64,000 nt of DNA from Succinivibrio dextrinosolvens DSM 3072 (GCF_900167015.1 NZ_FUXX01000008.1:1-64000), one strand, 5' to 3'; positions 27,100-36,863 are shown, counted from the stretch's first letter. Notes: generated from the letters alone by a model not told the origin. Translations and numbers: made by a program.

Positions 27100-27996
27100 A
27101 TGCTAGATTTTTCAAAATTTAAAGGTAAAAAAGTAAAGTGTGCCGGCCTTGGTGAGGTGCTATTTGATGTATTCCCAACAGGCCCAAAGATTGGTGGAGC
27201 TCCTGCAAATTTTGCATACCACTGCAGACAGAATGGTCTAGAGTCACTTGCAATCAGTTCTGTTGGTACTGATTCATTAGGTTTTCAGGCTCGCAACCTT
27301 TTAGCTGCAAGATTTTTACCTGCACTTCTAATTGAAAATACTAAGGAAACCGGTGCTGTAAACGTTGATTTAACTGATGATGGCGTTCCAACATATACTT
27401 TCGTTGAAGATACTGCATACGACAATATTCCTCTGACCGAAACAGCACTTGGAATTGCAAGACAGCTTGATTTGATGTGCTTTGGTTCACTGGCTCAGCG
27501 TGGAAACGTTTCACACAGAACCATCATGGCCTTATTAGATGCAATGCCAAAAGGTTCATTACGCGTATTTGACGTAAATCTTCGCCGTAATTACTTCTCA
27601 AGAGAAATTATTGAAGCTTCTTTAAAGAGGACTGAAATCTTCAAGTGCAATGAAGACGAGCTACCTGTTTTATGTGAGTTTGCAAGATTACAGGAAAAGA
27701 CTGCTGCTGCTTACTATGAATATCTGAAGAGCCTTGGCATCTACTGCTTTATCTTCACTGAAGGAGCATCTCAGAGTACTGTATTCTTAAATGATGAGAT
27801 TTCTGTTCTGCCAACACCTAAGGTTGAGGTTGTTGATACTGTTGGTGCTGGTGACTCATTCACTGCAACCTTTATCAGCCGTTTAATGCAGGGCGATTCT
27901 CTGGTTGAGGCTCATAAAAAAGCAGTAAAAATTTCTGCATACGTTTGTACTCAGGCAGGTGCAATGCCTGATATGCCAGCAGAACTATTTGCTTAA
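27100..27996 (+). CDS. PfkB-family fructokinase
   Basis: 298 residues with SD AGGAGA 6 bp before the ATG. The PfkB/ribokinase signatures are 'GEVLFDVFPTGPKIGGAPANFAYH' (substrate loop), 'VFDVNLRRNYFS' and 'VDTVGAGDSFTATFISRL' with the catalytic Asp. The GGAPANFA motif and overall layout fit bacterial fructokinases, which make fructose 6-phosphate using ATP. Together with the LacI regulator and the divergent sugar porter this forms a complete uptake-and-phosphorylation unit. Ketohexose specificity is likely but not proven by sequence. Confidence 0.88.
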   Translation: MLDFSKFKGKKVKCAGLGEVLFDVFPTGPKIGGAPANFAYHCRQNGLESLAISSVGTDSLGFQARNLLAARFLPALLIENTKETGAVNVDLTDDGVPTYTFVEDTAYDNIPLTETALGIARQLDLMCFGSLAQRGNVSHRTIMALLDAMPKGSLRVFDVNLRRNYFSREIIEASLKRTEIFKCNEDELPVLCEFARLQEKTAAAYYEYLKSLGIYCFIFTEGASQSTVFLNDEISVLPTPKVEVVDTVGAGDSFTATFISRLMQGDSLVEAHKKAVKISAYVCTQAGAMPDMPAELFA

Positions 27997-28397
27997 TTTC
28001 ATATAAAATTTCATTATTTTTCCGTTGGTCTCAGTTAATCTGAGACCATTTTTTATCTGTACTGTCCATTTTTATCAATCTGTTCCATTTTCCTTCTGCA
28101 AGTAATTTCTTCGATTAATTTCCGAAAATTCGCAACTTCTGATCGTAAAGAAGCCTCAATTTTAGTGAATCGGCTAACATAATCTTAAAAAAATTACATT
28201 TATTTGCTAAAAATTAAAACATTTATAAAAAAAACATCAGTTTATTGCTACAATAATGGTGTTACTTGCATAAGTAGCACTGATGGCTTTTTGTCATCAA
28301 TAAAATAAGATGATAAGGGAAGTGAGAAATTCGCGGTTACAGCTGAATTCTCAACTTCAAGATTGCCCGATAAAATAAATATAACTAGGGATTTAAC
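27997..28397. other. Intergenic region before hfq
   Basis: After the fructokinase terminator (28026-28054) the region is AT-rich. A TACAAT -10-like hexamer is at 28249-28254. It is followed by two small hairpins in the presumed hfq leader: about 28258-28279, GTGTTACTT-gcat-AAGTAGCAC, and about 28280-28298, TGATGGC...GTCATCA. In E. coli hfq is read from promoters inside miaA. Here it must use its own, because the miaA link is broken. Confidence 0.45.
28026..28054 (+). terminator. Terminator after the fructokinase gene
   Basis: Stem TGGTCTCA (28026-28033) / TGAGACCA (28041-28048), 7 nt loop, then six T residues. Confidence 0.85.
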
Positions 28398-28652
28398 ATG
28401 GCTAAAGTACAATCACTTCAAGATCCATTCTTAAACGCATTACGTAAGGAACATATTGTCGTTTCAATTTACCTTGTAAATGGAATCAAGCTTCAGGGAC
28501 AGGTTGAGTCTTTCGACCAGTTCGTAGTTCTGTTAAAGAACCAGGTAAGCCAGATGGTTTATAAGCATGCAATTTCAACCATCGTTCCTGCTCGCGCAGT
28601 TAATATCACTACTGGCGACGAGAAAGAAGAAGAAAATCAATCTGCAGAATAA
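28398..28652 (+). CDS. hfq: RNA chaperone Hfq
   Basis: 84 residues, an Sm-like ring protein that pairs small RNAs with mRNAs. The N-terminus '[32 protein letters not shown]' (Sm1) and '[14 protein letters not shown]' (Sm2, YKHA signature) are fully conserved. The C-terminal tail is short and acidic ('[12 protein letters not shown]') compared with the ~102-residue E. coli protein. SD AGGGA precedes the start, and it is 29 bp before hflX. Confidence 0.97.
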   Translation: MAKVQSLQDPFLNALRKEHIVVSIYLVNGIKLQGQVESFDQFVVLLKNQVSQMVYKHAISTIVPARAVNITTGDEKEEENQSAE

Positions 28653-28681
28653 ACATTTGTTCAATTTGAGACTGATTCATA

Positions 28682-30025
28682 ATGCCCAAACAAGAGTTTG
28701 AGTCGTTAGGCTCGACGCTATTAGTGCATGTTGAGTTAACTCAGATTCAATCACAAGAAGACCTAAAAGAATTACAGCTTCTAACAGAATCTGCATTAGG
28801 TGATGTCGTCGAGAGTGTTTCTTGTAAAAGAGATGCTCCGGATCCTAGCACCTTCATCGGCTCAGGTAAGGTCGAGGAAGTAGCCTCTTTAGTTAATGCA
28901 CTTGATGTTCAGACTGTAATTTTCAACAACAGTCTAACTCCTGCTCAGGAAAGAAATCTTGAAAAAGCCTTCGGTGTAAGAGTGATGGATAGAGTCGCTC
29001 TTATTCTCACTATTTTTGCTCAGAGAGCCCGCACTTATGAAGGTAAATTACAGGTAGAACTTGCTCAGCTTCAATACGAGCAGGCTCGTCTGGTCAGAGG
29101 TTGGACTCACCTTGAAAGACAGAAAGGTGGTTTTGGTCTTAGAGGTGGACCTGGTGAAACTCAGATCGAGCTTGATAGACGTGCATTAAGAGAAAGAATA
29201 GCTGCTATTAAAAAGTCTCTTGAAGTAGTGGCATCTCGACGCGAGCAGAACCGCAGTCTTCGAAAGAAAAATGCCATTCCGGTTGTTTCCTTTGTTGGTT
29301 ATACCAATGCAGGAAAATCAACTCTATTCAACCTTCTTACCAATGCTAAGGTTTACGCTGCAAATCAGCTGTTTGCGACATTGGATCCTACTCTTCGTAC
29401 AATTGAGCTTCCTGTCGTGGGAAAAACAGTTTTGGCTGATACTGTTGGCTTCATAAGACATCTTCCTCACGATCTTGTTGCTGCCTTTAAAGGAACATTG
29501 GAAGAAACTGCTCAGGCTGATCTTTTAATGCATATTGTGGACGCTTCCGATGAGAGAAAAGAGTCCAATATTGATGCTGTAAATGCAGTTCTGGAACAGG
29601 TTGGCGCCTCAGAGGTAAAAACTCTAATTGTCTACAACAAGGCTGACCTTGTAAAAGACTGTGCCAGAAATATCATAAGAGATGAAAGCGGAAAACCAAC
29701 CCGAGTCTATGTAAGTGCAAAGACCGGATGGGGCATTGATAATTTATTATCAGCAGTTAGCGAATTATTATCTGATAATTTATGTGAATTTACTGTTAAG
29801 ATAGGAGCTGAAAATGGAAGATTACGCAGTCTTTTATATGCAGCAAAATCGGTAGATTCAGAAAGTTATGATGATGAGGGATTTGCTGTACTTAACATAA
29901 GAATTACAGCGGTTGAGGCTTCTATTATAGATAGCAAGACCAACGGAGAACTTTCATTGTGCTGTTCATCACTGGAAAAGCCTTGGAAGAAAAGTAACGA
30001 ATTTGATTTTGACTCAGTGAATTAG
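28682..30025 (+). CDS. hflX: Ribosome-associated GTPase HflX
   Basis: 447 residues. The HflX N-terminal domain has 'DAPDPSTFIGSGKVEEVASL' and the glycine-rich linker 'RQKGGFGLRGGPGETQIELDRR'. The G domain follows with G1 'GYTNAGKSTLFN', G2 'FATLDPT', G3 'DTVGFIRHLPHDLVAAF' and G4 'NKAD'. HflX splits stalled ribosomes under stress. It keeps the usual place between hfq and hflK, 29 bp after hfq and 5 bp before hflK. Confidence 0.96.
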   Translation: MPKQEFESLGSTLLVHVELTQIQSQEDLKELQLLTESALGDVVESVSCKRDAPDPSTFIGSGKVEEVASLVNALDVQTVIFNNSLTPAQERNLEKAFGVRVMDRVALILTIFAQRARTYEGKLQVELAQLQYEQARLVRGWTHLERQKGGFGLRGGPGETQIELDRRALRERIAAIKKSLEVVASRREQNRSLRKKNAIPVVSFVGYTNAGKSTLFNLLTNAKVYAANQLFATLDPTLRTIELPVVGKTVLADTVGFIRHLPHDLVAAFKGTLEETAQADLLMHIVDASDERKESNIDAVNAVLEQVGASEVKTLIVYNKADLVKDCARNIIRDESGKPTRVYVSAKTGWGIDNLLSAVSELLSDNLCEFTVKIGAENGRLRSLLYAAKSVDSESYDDEGFAVLNIRITAVEASIIDSKTNGELSLCCSSLEKPWKKSNEFDFDSVN

Positions 30026-30030
30026 AAACT

Positions 30031-31251
30031 ATGGAAAATAATAAAGATCTAATGGGCTGGAATGCTCCTGGCTCAAATAATTCTTCAGACGAAGATAAAC
30101 AGAAAAACACGGACCCTTGGGGGCGTACCGTTAAACGCAATAATGATCCTGTTCAGGAGATTCTGAATCTTTTAAAGAATTTTCTTGGCAACAAGAAATC
30201 AGGATCAAATGGTGGTTCAAAACAGGATAAGCCAAGTCTCAATTTGATTGGTCTTATTGTTGCCGTTATTCTTGGCTTTTATATCTTCAGCGGATTCTAC
30301 ACCGTAAGAGAGGCTGAGAAGGGCGTTGTTCTTCGTTTTGGTAAGGTTTATAACGTTGTTGATTCCGGTCTGAGATGGAAATTCTCCGGTATCGATACTG
30401 TTAATGTTGTTGATATTGAACAGGTTCGTTCTATCCAGTCATCAGGCACCATGCTGACTGAGGACGAGAACGTTGTTATTGTTGAAATGGATGTTCAGTA
30501 CAGAATTTCAGATCCTGTTAAATATCTGTATTCTGTTGTAAATCCAGACAATACTCTTCTTGAAGCAACCGACAGTGCCTTAAGATATGTTGTTGGCCAT
30601 ACTCTGATGGATGACATTCTAACTTCCGGTAGAGAGATGGTAAGACAGACCACCCGTGAGCTTCTGACCTCAATTATTGAGCCATATAATACCGGTCTTA
30701 CTATTGTTGATGTTAACTTCCTTCCTGCAAGAGCTCCTGAACAGGTAAAAGAAGCCTTTGATGATGCTATCGCCGCACAGGAAGATGAGCAGAGATACAA
30801 ACGTGAGGCTGAGGCTTATGCAAACGAAGTTCTTCCAAAGGCTGAAGGTCAGGTTCAGAGAATCAGACAGGAAGCTGAAGGTTATCGTTCACAGGTTGTT
30901 CTGAAGGCAGAAGGTGAGGTTGCAAGATTCGAAAAGGTTCTTCCTGAGTACAATGCTGCTCCTGAAATCACCAAGACCAGAATTTACCTTGAAACCATGC
31001 AGGATGTTCTCTCAAAGTCTCAGAAGATTCTTCTGGATACTCCTAAAGGTTCATCTCCTGTACTTTATCTTCCTCTTCCTCAGAATGGTATGCAGCAGCT
31101 ACCTTCTAAGCCAAAGGCCTTAGAGGATAACAGCAGTGTAAATACCAAGGATCTGACAGATAAGGATAATGTAACTGTAACCGAGTCATATCCTCCTTTA
31201 TCAGGAAATACTCAGAGCACTTACGGAACTTCATCAAGAAGGGGTAGATAA
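30031..31251 (+). CDS. hflK: FtsH modulator HflK
   Basis: 406 residues. A Gly/Asn/Ser-rich cytoplasmic N-terminus is followed by one membrane segment ('LIGLIVAVILGFYIFSGFYTV', about residues 70-90) and a periplasmic SPFH/prohibitin domain. The Ala/Glu-rich helix 'RYKREAEAYANEVLPKAEGQVQRI' is typical. With HflC it forms the cage around FtsH. The last base of its stop is the first base of the hflC ATG. Confidence 0.95.
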   Translation: MENNKDLMGWNAPGSNNSSDEDKQKNTDPWGRTVKRNNDPVQEILNLLKNFLGNKKSGSNGGSKQDKPSLNLIGLIVAVILGFYIFSGFYTVREAEKGVVLRFGKVYNVVDSGLRWKFSGIDTVNVVDIEQVRSIQSSGTMLTEDENVVIVEMDVQYRISDPVKYLYSVVNPDNTLLEATDSALRYVVGHTLMDDILTSGREMVRQTTRELLTSIIEPYNTGLTIVDVNFLPARAPEQVKEAFDDAIAAQEDEQRYKREAEAYANEVLPKAEGQVQRIRQEAEGYRSQVVLKAEGEVARFEKVLPEYNAAPEITKTRIYLETMQDVLSKSQKILLDTPKGSSPVLYLPLPQNGMQQLPSKPKALEDNSSVNTKDLTDKDNVTVTESYPPLSGNTQSTYGTSSRRGR

Positions 31252-32246
31252 TGAATAAGAATACTTTAAATATCGGACTTATTCTGTTATTTGTTCTGGC
31301 TTTTATCGGCTTTAACAGTTTATATGTTGTAACAGAAGGTACTAAGGGAATTGTAACCAGATTCGGTAAGGTTGTAAGAGCTTCTGACGGCAAGCTTGAA
31401 ATTGTAGATCCAGGTCTTCACTTCAAGGCTCCTTTCATCGATCAGGTAAAAGCATTGGATGTAAAGATTCAGACCATCAGCTCATCTGCTGACAGATTCG
31501 TTACCTCAGAGAAGAAAGACGTTATCATCGATTCATACGTTAAGTGGCAGATTCTTGATGCTGCGACCTATTATCTGACCACTGCAGGTGGTAACAAGAT
31601 GCAGGCTGAAGAGCTGTTAAGACGTCGTATTAATAACTCTCTGAGAAGTCAGATTGGTAGACTTACAATTCATCAGATTGTATCTGGTCAGAACTCAGGC
31701 AAGAACACATCAACTCCAGAAGATGATAACGTGTTCGATTCAACTGATTCTGAGGTAGTTGCTGTTGCCAGTCAGTCTAAGCGAGATGAGGTTATGCAGA
31801 ACGCTTTAAAGGATATCGGCGCATCTGCAAAGGCTCTTGGTATCAAGATTGTTGATGTTAGAATCAAACAGATTAATCTTCCTCCAGAAGTTTCAAATTC
31901 CATTTATCAGCGTATGCGTGCTGAGCGTGATGCAGTGGCAAAACTTCACAGATCTCAGGGTAGAAAGGAAGCTGAAGCAATCAAGGCTCATGCGGACAGA
32001 GAGGTTGTTGTGAAGATCGCAGAGGCAGAGCGTCAGGCAAGAACTCTTCGAGGCGAGGGCGATGCGGAAGCTACAAGAATTTACGCTCAGGCCTACAAAC
32101 AGAATCCTCAGTTGTTTGAATTCTTAAGGTCAATGGATGCTTATAAGAAGTCAATGACGTCAGGAAAGGATGTTTTAGTACTGAAACCTGACAGCGAGTT
32201 CTTTAAGTTCTTTAATAACGCAAATGGTGCAAAAGCTACAAATTAA
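31251..32246 (+). CDS. hflC: FtsH modulator HflC
   Basis: 331 residues. N-terminal membrane anchor ('IGLILLFVLAFIGFNSLYVV') and SPFH domain with 'GIVTRFGKVVRA', 'PGLHFKAPFIDQV' and the coiled-coil 'RMRAERDAVAKLHRSQGRKEAEAIKAHADRE'. It is the partner of HflK. The start overlaps the hflK stop by one base. A strong terminator follows, so purA is not simply downstream in the same transcript. Confidence 0.95.
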   Translation: MNKNTLNIGLILLFVLAFIGFNSLYVVTEGTKGIVTRFGKVVRASDGKLEIVDPGLHFKAPFIDQVKALDVKIQTISSSADRFVTSEKKDVIIDSYVKWQILDAATYYLTTAGGNKMQAEELLRRRINNSLRSQIGRLTIHQIVSGQNSGKNTSTPEDDNVFDSTDSEVVAVASQSKRDEVMQNALKDIGASAKALGIKIVDVRIKQINLPPEVSNSIYQRMRAERDAVAKLHRSQGRKEAEAIKAHADREVVVKIAEAERQARTLRGEGDAEATRIYAQAYKQNPQLFEFLRSMDAYKKSMTSGKDVLVLKPDSEFFKFFNNANGAKATN

Positions 32247-32250
32247 TCAC

Positions 32251-32293
32251 ATACCTAAATCATTTTTGTATAATGGTTTAGGTATTTTTTTTT
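32251..32293 (+). terminator. Terminator (possible attenuator) between hflC and purA
   Basis: A 14 bp stem ATACCTAAATCATT (32251-32264) / AATGGTTTAGGTAT (32272-32285), with one G-T pair and a 7 nt loop, runs into nine T residues. It ends only about 30 nt before the purA ATG, leaving almost no room for a separate purA promoter after it. Confidence 0.8.
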
Positions 32294-32324
32294 GGCAATA
32301 ATTCGGAACGAGGATAAAAACAAA

Positions 32325-33623
32325 ATGCCTAATAATGTTATTGTGCTTGGTACACAATGGGGCGATGAAGGTAAAGGTAAGATCGCTGATTTACTGACTT
32401 CAAAAGCTAATATTGTTGTTCGCAGTCAGGGTGGTAACAATGCTGGTCACACTCTGGTTGTAGGAAACAAAAAGGTTGTTGTAAGACTTGTTCCTTCTGG
32501 AATTTTACATAAGGATTGCCTGTGCCTGATCGGCTCTGGTGTTGTTGTAAATCCAGGTGCGTTATTTGAAGAAATTGAAGAATTAAACAAGGCTGGTGTA
32601 GAGAATGTAGAGTCTAGAATCAAGATTTCTGGTGCTTCATCTCTGCTTCTTCCTGTTCATCCTGCTATTGATAAAGGCTCTGAGAAACTAAGAGGTAAGG
32701 GCGCAATCGGCACAACAGGCAGAGGAATCGGTCCTTGCTATGAAGATAAAGTTGCCCGTCGTGGTGTAAGGGTCGGTGACCTTTATGACATGGAAAACTT
32801 CAAGGAGAAATTAAAGGCTCTACTTGAGTACAGAAACTTCCAGTTAAAGAATTACTACCATGAGCCAGAAGTAAGCTTTGAATCTGTTCTTGAGTACATT
32901 GAAGGTGTTCGCGACAGATTACTTGCAATGGTTGATGACGTATCTCTGATCCTGGATAACGGTCGTCGTGCTAATAAGAAGATCCTATTTGAAGGAGCTC
33001 AGGGTACATTCTTAGACATTGATTATGGTACATACCCATATGTAACTTCATCAAACACTGTTGCTGGAGGCTGTGTAACCGGTTCTGGTGCAGGTCCTCT
33101 TCACATTGATTATGTTCTTGGTATTGCTAAGGTTTACACCACTCGCGTTGGTGGTGGTCCATACCCAACAGAACTGAATGATGAGGTCGGCGAAGGAATC
33201 CGTAAGCGCGGTGCTGAGTTTGGTGCTGTTACAGGTAGACCTCGTCGTACAGGCTGGTATGATGCTGTTGCAATGCGCAGAGCTGTAACTATCAACTCAT
33301 TAACCGGTCTTGCTCTTATGAAGATGGACGTTCTTGATGGAATGGATGAGATCAAGATCTGTACCGCTTACAAGTTAAAGGATGGCTCAATCAGCCAGCT
33401 TCCTCCTTTATCAGCTCATGAGTATGAGGGTATCACTCCTGTTTATGAGTCTATGCCAGGCTGGAAGGAATCAACCTTTGGTATTACCAAGTGGGATGAT
33501 CTCCCTGAGAATGCAAAACACTATATCAAGAGATTAGAAGAGCTATCAGGTGCTAAGGTTGCAATTCTTTCAACTGGCCCTGAAAGAGATCAGACTATCT
33601 ATTTAGATAATCCTTTTGATTAG
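32325..33623 (+). CDS. purA: Adenylosuccinate synthetase
   Basis: 432 residues from ATG 32325 ([19 protein letters not shown]), behind SD CGAGG. An upstream in-frame TTG at 32292 lies in the terminator T-run and is unlikely. Visible features are the P-loop GDEGKGK, '[11 protein letters not shown]', '[14 protein letters not shown]' and 'TTTGRPRR'-like '[13 protein letters not shown]'. It makes adenylosuccinate from IMP, aspartate and GTP. It sits downstream of hflC as in E. coli, but behind a strong terminator hairpin, and it converges on gltS. Confidence 0.96.
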   Translation: MPNNVIVLGTQWGDEGKGKIADLLTSKANIVVRSQGGNNAGHTLVVGNKKVVVRLVPSGILHKDCLCLIGSGVVVNPGALFEEIEELNKAGVENVESRIKISGASSLLLPVHPAIDKGSEKLRGKGAIGTTGRGIGPCYEDKVARRGVRVGDLYDMENFKEKLKALLEYRNFQLKNYYHEPEVSFESVLEYIEGVRDRLLAMVDDVSLILDNGRRANKKILFEGAQGTFLDIDYGTYPYVTSSNTVAGGCVTGSGAGPLHIDYVLGIAKVYTTRVGGGPYPTELNDEVGEGIRKRGAEFGAVTGRPRRTGWYDAVAMRRAVTINSLTGLALMKMDVLDGMDEIKICTAYKLKDGSISQLPPLSAHEYEGITPVYESMPGWKESTFGITKWDDLPENAKHYIKRLEELSGAKVAILSTGPERDQTIYLDNPFD

Positions 33624-33635
33624 TCTTCGGTTTAA

Positions 33636-33674
33636 AAAAAATCAGGTCATACTAGTATGAACCTGATTTTTTTT
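33636..33674. terminator. Bidirectional terminator between purA and gltS
   Basis: Stem AAATCAGGT / ACCTGATTT around an inner palindrome CATACTAGTATG, flanked by an A-run on the left and eight T residues on the right. It serves both convergent genes. Confidence 0.8.
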
Positions 33675-33688
33675 GCCTTTAAAACGGG

Positions 33689-34906
33689 TTAACCGAAAAA
33701 CTGCAGGAACATCGTAATAATAAACGCGTTCACAAAGTCGATAAATAAAGCGCCAACCATAGGAACAACAAAGAATGCCTTTGGAGATGGTCCGTTACCA
33801 CCTGTAAAGGTAGACATATTTGCCATGGCATTAGGAGTTGCACCCATTCCAAAACCGCACTGTCCAACGCAGATTACAGCTGCATCATAATCCTTACCCA
33901 TGATTCTGAATGTCACAAAGTAGGCAAATAAAGCCATAACAATGGTCTGAACAATAAGAATAGTAAACAATGGAATTGCAAGATCAATAAGTTCCCACAG
34001 TCTCATTGTCATTAGAGCCATTGCAAGGAAATACTGCAGTGAAAGACTGCCTATTACGTTGATTGTTCTGATAGGAATATGTTTTCCTTTCATATCAAAA
34101 TAGTTTCGAATTATTGAAGCGATAATCATAGGACCAATATATGCTGGTAAGATTACACCTATATTCTTAAGTCCTGTGATGATGAAACTACCTAGAACCA
34201 TTGATATGATGATATAGGCACATCCAGCCATGAGCTGAGATTCACTCATTGTCTTCTCTTCCTGTGTCAGAACACCTTCAACCATATCTCTGTTAGAGAC
34301 AGAGTTATCTGCATTATGGCAGTGGAACTTTGCTATTAATCTTTCTCCAACAGGACCGCCAATGATAGAGCCTGCTACAAGACCAAAGGTTGCTGCTGCG
34401 ATTGATACTGTCAGGCCGGCATCAAGACCATATCTCTGAAGTTCTGGTCCGAATGCAGCTGATGTTCCGTGACCTCCGGTAAGAGGAATTGAGCCTGCCG
34501 CCATTCCCAGTAAAGGTGATTCACCGAAAAGCTCTGCAATTCCGACACCAATTCCGTTCTGAATCACAATCAGAATAATTGAGCAGAATAGGAATAGTGC
34601 TACTCCAAGACCTCCACTAATCAGCATTCTGAAACTAGCTGTAAAGCCGATAGTGGTGAAAAAGGCAATCATCAGCAGATTCTTTAGCTGCTCGTCATAA
34701 GTGAAATTAAATGTATGTGTCTGGTGACCTATAAAGGTAACTATAGAAAAAATAATTCCGCCTAATACTGGTGAAGGAATAAAGTATTTTGTAAGAATAG
34801 GGAATATTTTTTTTATGAAATGACCTATACATAGCAGGATAACAGCCAGACCAAGGGTCATGGTCATATTAAGATCATAAGTATATAAAAAGGTTGTCTC
34901 TTGCAT
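33689..34906 (-). CDS. gltS: Sodium/glutamate symporter
   Basis: 405 residues, polytopic (about ten hydrophobic segments) with the GltS signatures 'IGVGIAELFGESPLLGMAAGSIPLTGGHGTSAAFG' in the first half and 'GFGMGATPNAMANMSTFT' in the second, the paired reentrant-loop regions. It imports glutamate with sodium. It is a single gene between purA (convergent) and ispB (same strand, about 75 bp upstream). Confidence 0.94.
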   Translation of the reverse strand: MQETTFLYTYDLNMTMTLGLAVILLCIGHFIKKIFPILTKYFIPSPVLGGIIFSIVTFIGHQTHTFNFTYDEQLKNLLMIAFFTTIGFTASFRMLISGGLGVALFLFCSIILIVIQNGIGVGIAELFGESPLLGMAAGSIPLTGGHGTSAAFGPELQRYGLDAGLTVSIAAATFGLVAGSIIGGPVGERLIAKFHCHNADNSVSNRDMVEGVLTQEEKTMSESQLMAGCAYIIISMVLGSFIITGLKNIGVILPAYIGPMIIASIIRNYFDMKGKHIPIRTINVIGSLSLQYFLAMALMTMRLWELIDLAIPLFTILIVQTIVMALFAYFVTFRIMGKDYDAAVICVGQCGFGMGATPNAMANMSTFTGGNGPSPKAFFVVPMVGALFIDFVNAFIITMFLQFFG

Positions 34907-34981
34907 TTTGATTTCCTGAATAAGAAAAGATCCTGCTTATAGTTGAAGTTTAATATTCGATTAGAAAATGTACAAAGAAAA

Positions 34982-35947
34982 TCAGTTGTTTCTTGTCGCA
35001 GCTTTTAACGCAAGAGCTTCTAGATTTTCTCTGTATTGCGATTGAGGCAATCTGGCCAGAGCTTTCTTTGCCTTTTCAACCGCGGCTAGCGCAAAATCCT
35101 TTGATTTTTGGATGGAATCTGTTTTGTTAATAAAGTTAAGTACAGAATCAAGATTTACATTTCTTATTGCTTCTTCCAGAAGTTTTCTGTCATCAGCAGA
35201 ACAGTTCTGTAAAGCAAGAATCAGCGGTAGGGTAATTCTGCCGTCCTCAAGATCCTCTCCGATATTCTTTCCGAGAGTTTGTGAAGATGAAGTGTAATCA
35301 AGAATATCGTCTGCAACCTGGAATGCTATGCCAAGCTGTTTTCCATACTCCTGAAGAGTGGATATAACCTCGTCCGACTCGCCGCTTAAGATACCGGCAC
35401 CGGCAGTTGCTAATTCGAACAGAGCTCCGGTTTTACAGTATATAGTATGTTCATAATCGGCGATTGAGATGTTTAAATCACCCTGAGTATGAAGCTGTTT
35501 GATTTCACCGGAAACCAGAGATGCCAAAGTATTGTTGAGCATACTTGCTATTCTTTGGTTATTAATGTCATGGATGCAGAAGAAACATCTTGTAAACAGG
35601 TAATCTCCTGCAAGAACAGCCGCATGATTTCCCTCTGTTTCGTTTAATGTTTCTTTTCCTCTTCTTACTGTAGCCCTGTCGATAACATCATCATGTACAA
35701 GTGTAGCTGTATGAAGAAGTTCTGTGGCGGCGGCAAAATTGTGAATAGACTTTATGTCTCCTTTTCCTCCTAAGGCACGCCATGCCATAAGAGTTAACAT
35801 AGGTCTCATTCTTTTTCCGCCAGATTTGACGACTCTGAGGCACATTTCATTAATTGAAGCCTCATAAATAGAGTCTGTCAGAACAGACGATAAAATTCCT
35901 TCAACGGAATTTAAATCCTGCTGAATAATAATGTCTTGGTTTTCCAT
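34982..35947 (-). CDS. ispB: Polyprenyl diphosphate synthase (octaprenyl type)
   Basis: 321 residues. First Asp-rich motif 'LVHDDVIDRATVRRGKETLN' and second 'QVADDILDYTSSSQTLGKN'. 'GGKRMRPMLTLMAWRALGG' near the N-terminus is typical of IspB. It makes the side chain for quinones, here presumably menaquinone. It is divergent from rplU, the same arrangement as in E. coli. No strong SD is evident. Confidence 0.93.
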   Translation of the reverse strand: MENQDIIIQQDLNSVEGILSSVLTDSIYEASINEMCLRVVKSGGKRMRPMLTLMAWRALGGKGDIKSIHNFAAATELLHTATLVHDDVIDRATVRRGKETLNETEGNHAAVLAGDYLFTRCFFCIHDINNQRIASMLNNTLASLVSGEIKQLHTQGDLNISIADYEHTIYCKTGALFELATAGAGILSGESDEVISTLQEYGKQLGIAFQVADDILDYTSSSQTLGKNIGEDLEDGRITLPLILALQNCSADDRKLLEEAIRNVNLDSVLNFINKTDSIQKSKDFALAAVEKAKKALARLPQSQYRENLEALALKAATRNN

Positions 35948-36248
35948 GCATTTCTCTCTGTTATCAGCAGTATTGTATCATTATATTAATTTCAATTAAT
36001 AAATTTCTTGAAATTAATCTTATTTAGAATTAAAATTCGTACCGCTTTTATAGGTCAGTTAATACAAATATTAATTTCTATGTATTAATGGAAGCTTCAA
36101 GCCAGAACAAATATTAATTGTGAGTCTATTTAAATAGACTTGCTTTTTATTCTTATTGTCTGTAAAATATTGACCCATTATGGCCCTAGAGGGCAAAGTT
36201 TTGTTTGATTGCGGGAGACGAACTCCTGCATTTATTCGGAGTTTGAGC
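35948..36248. other. ispB-rplU divergent control region
   Basis: 301 bp without a gene. It holds the rplU promoter (listed) and, in the rplU leader, two small hairpins: GGCCCTAGAGGGC near 36181-36195 and GCGGGAG-acga-ACTCCTGC near 36211-36229. The remainder is AT-rich and presumably contains the ispB promoter. Confidence 0.5.
36140..36168 (+). promoter_or_regulatory. Sigma-70-type promoter of rplU-rpmA
   Basis: TTGCTT (36140-36145), a 17 bp spacer and TAAAAT (36163-36168), 80 bp before the rplU ATG. It is upstream of leader hairpins such as those found in ribosomal protein operons. Confidence 0.6.
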
Positions 36249-36560
36249 ATGTACGCAGTTATTTTTTGCGGCGGCAAGCAGCACAAGGTTTCAGAGGGCG
36301 ACGTGCTAAGCGTTGAGCTTCTTGATGCTGAGGCTGGCAGCGATATCGAACTAGATAAAGTTCTATTAGTATCAGATGGCACCAACATTAAAGTTGGCGC
36401 TCCTTACATTGATGGCGCTAAGGTTACCGCTAAGGTATTAGGCGCACACGGTGGCGAGAAGATTAAGATTGTTAAATTCCGTCGTCGTAAGCACCACCAG
36501 AAGGTGACAGGTCACCGTCAGTGGTTTACCGATTTACAGATTACTGGTATTAATCAGTAA
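36249..36560 (+). CDS. rplU: 50S ribosomal protein L21
   Basis: 103 residues starting at ATG 36249 ([18 protein letters not shown]). The open frame back to 36180 is not coding by comparison with the family. The conserved end '[26 protein letters not shown]' is present. First gene of rplU-rpmA. Confidence 0.97.
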   Translation: MYAVIFCGGKQHKVSEGDVLSVELLDAEAGSDIELDKVLLVSDGTNIKVGAPYIDGAKVTAKVLGAHGGEKIKIVKFRRRKHHQKVTGHRQWFTDLQITGINQ

Positions 36561-36578
36561 TATTAGGAGAGAACTGAA

Positions 36579-36842
36579 ATGGCACACAAGAAAGCTGGTG
36601 GTTCATCACGTAACGGCCGTGACTCACAAGGTCAGCGTCTAGGCGTTAAGGCTTATGCTGGTGAAGTAGTTACCGCAGGTAGCATCATCGTTCGTCAGCG
36701 TGGTACACATTTCCATGCAGGTGCAAACGTTGGTTTAGGTAAGGATGACACTCTATTTGCTAAGGCAAATGGTAAGGTTACCTTCGTAACTCGTGGTTCT
36801 AAGGGCCGTAAGTTTGTTGAGATCGTTGAGACTCAGCAGTAA
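36579..36842 (+). CDS. rpmA: 50S ribosomal protein L27
   Basis: 87 residues: '[20 protein letters not shown]' is the canonical N-terminus, which reaches the peptidyl-transferase centre. SD AGGAGAG. 18 bp after rplU and followed by a terminator. Confidence 0.97.
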   Translation: MAHKKAGGSSRNGRDSQGQRLGVKAYAGEVVTAGSIIVRQRGTHFHAGANVGLGKDDTLFAKANGKVTFVTRGSKGRKFVEIVETQQ

Positions 36843-36863
36843 TTCTTAAGAGTTACAATAAAG

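Noticed and set aside
27204-27216. TGCAAATTTTGCA inside the fructokinase gene as a further operator
   Set aside because: It is 13 bp, not 14, so half-site spacing is wrong, and it encodes the conserved PANFA substrate loop.
36180-36248. N-terminal extension of L21
   Set aside because: L21 starts at MYAVI. The upstream frame overlaps leader hairpins just after the promoter.
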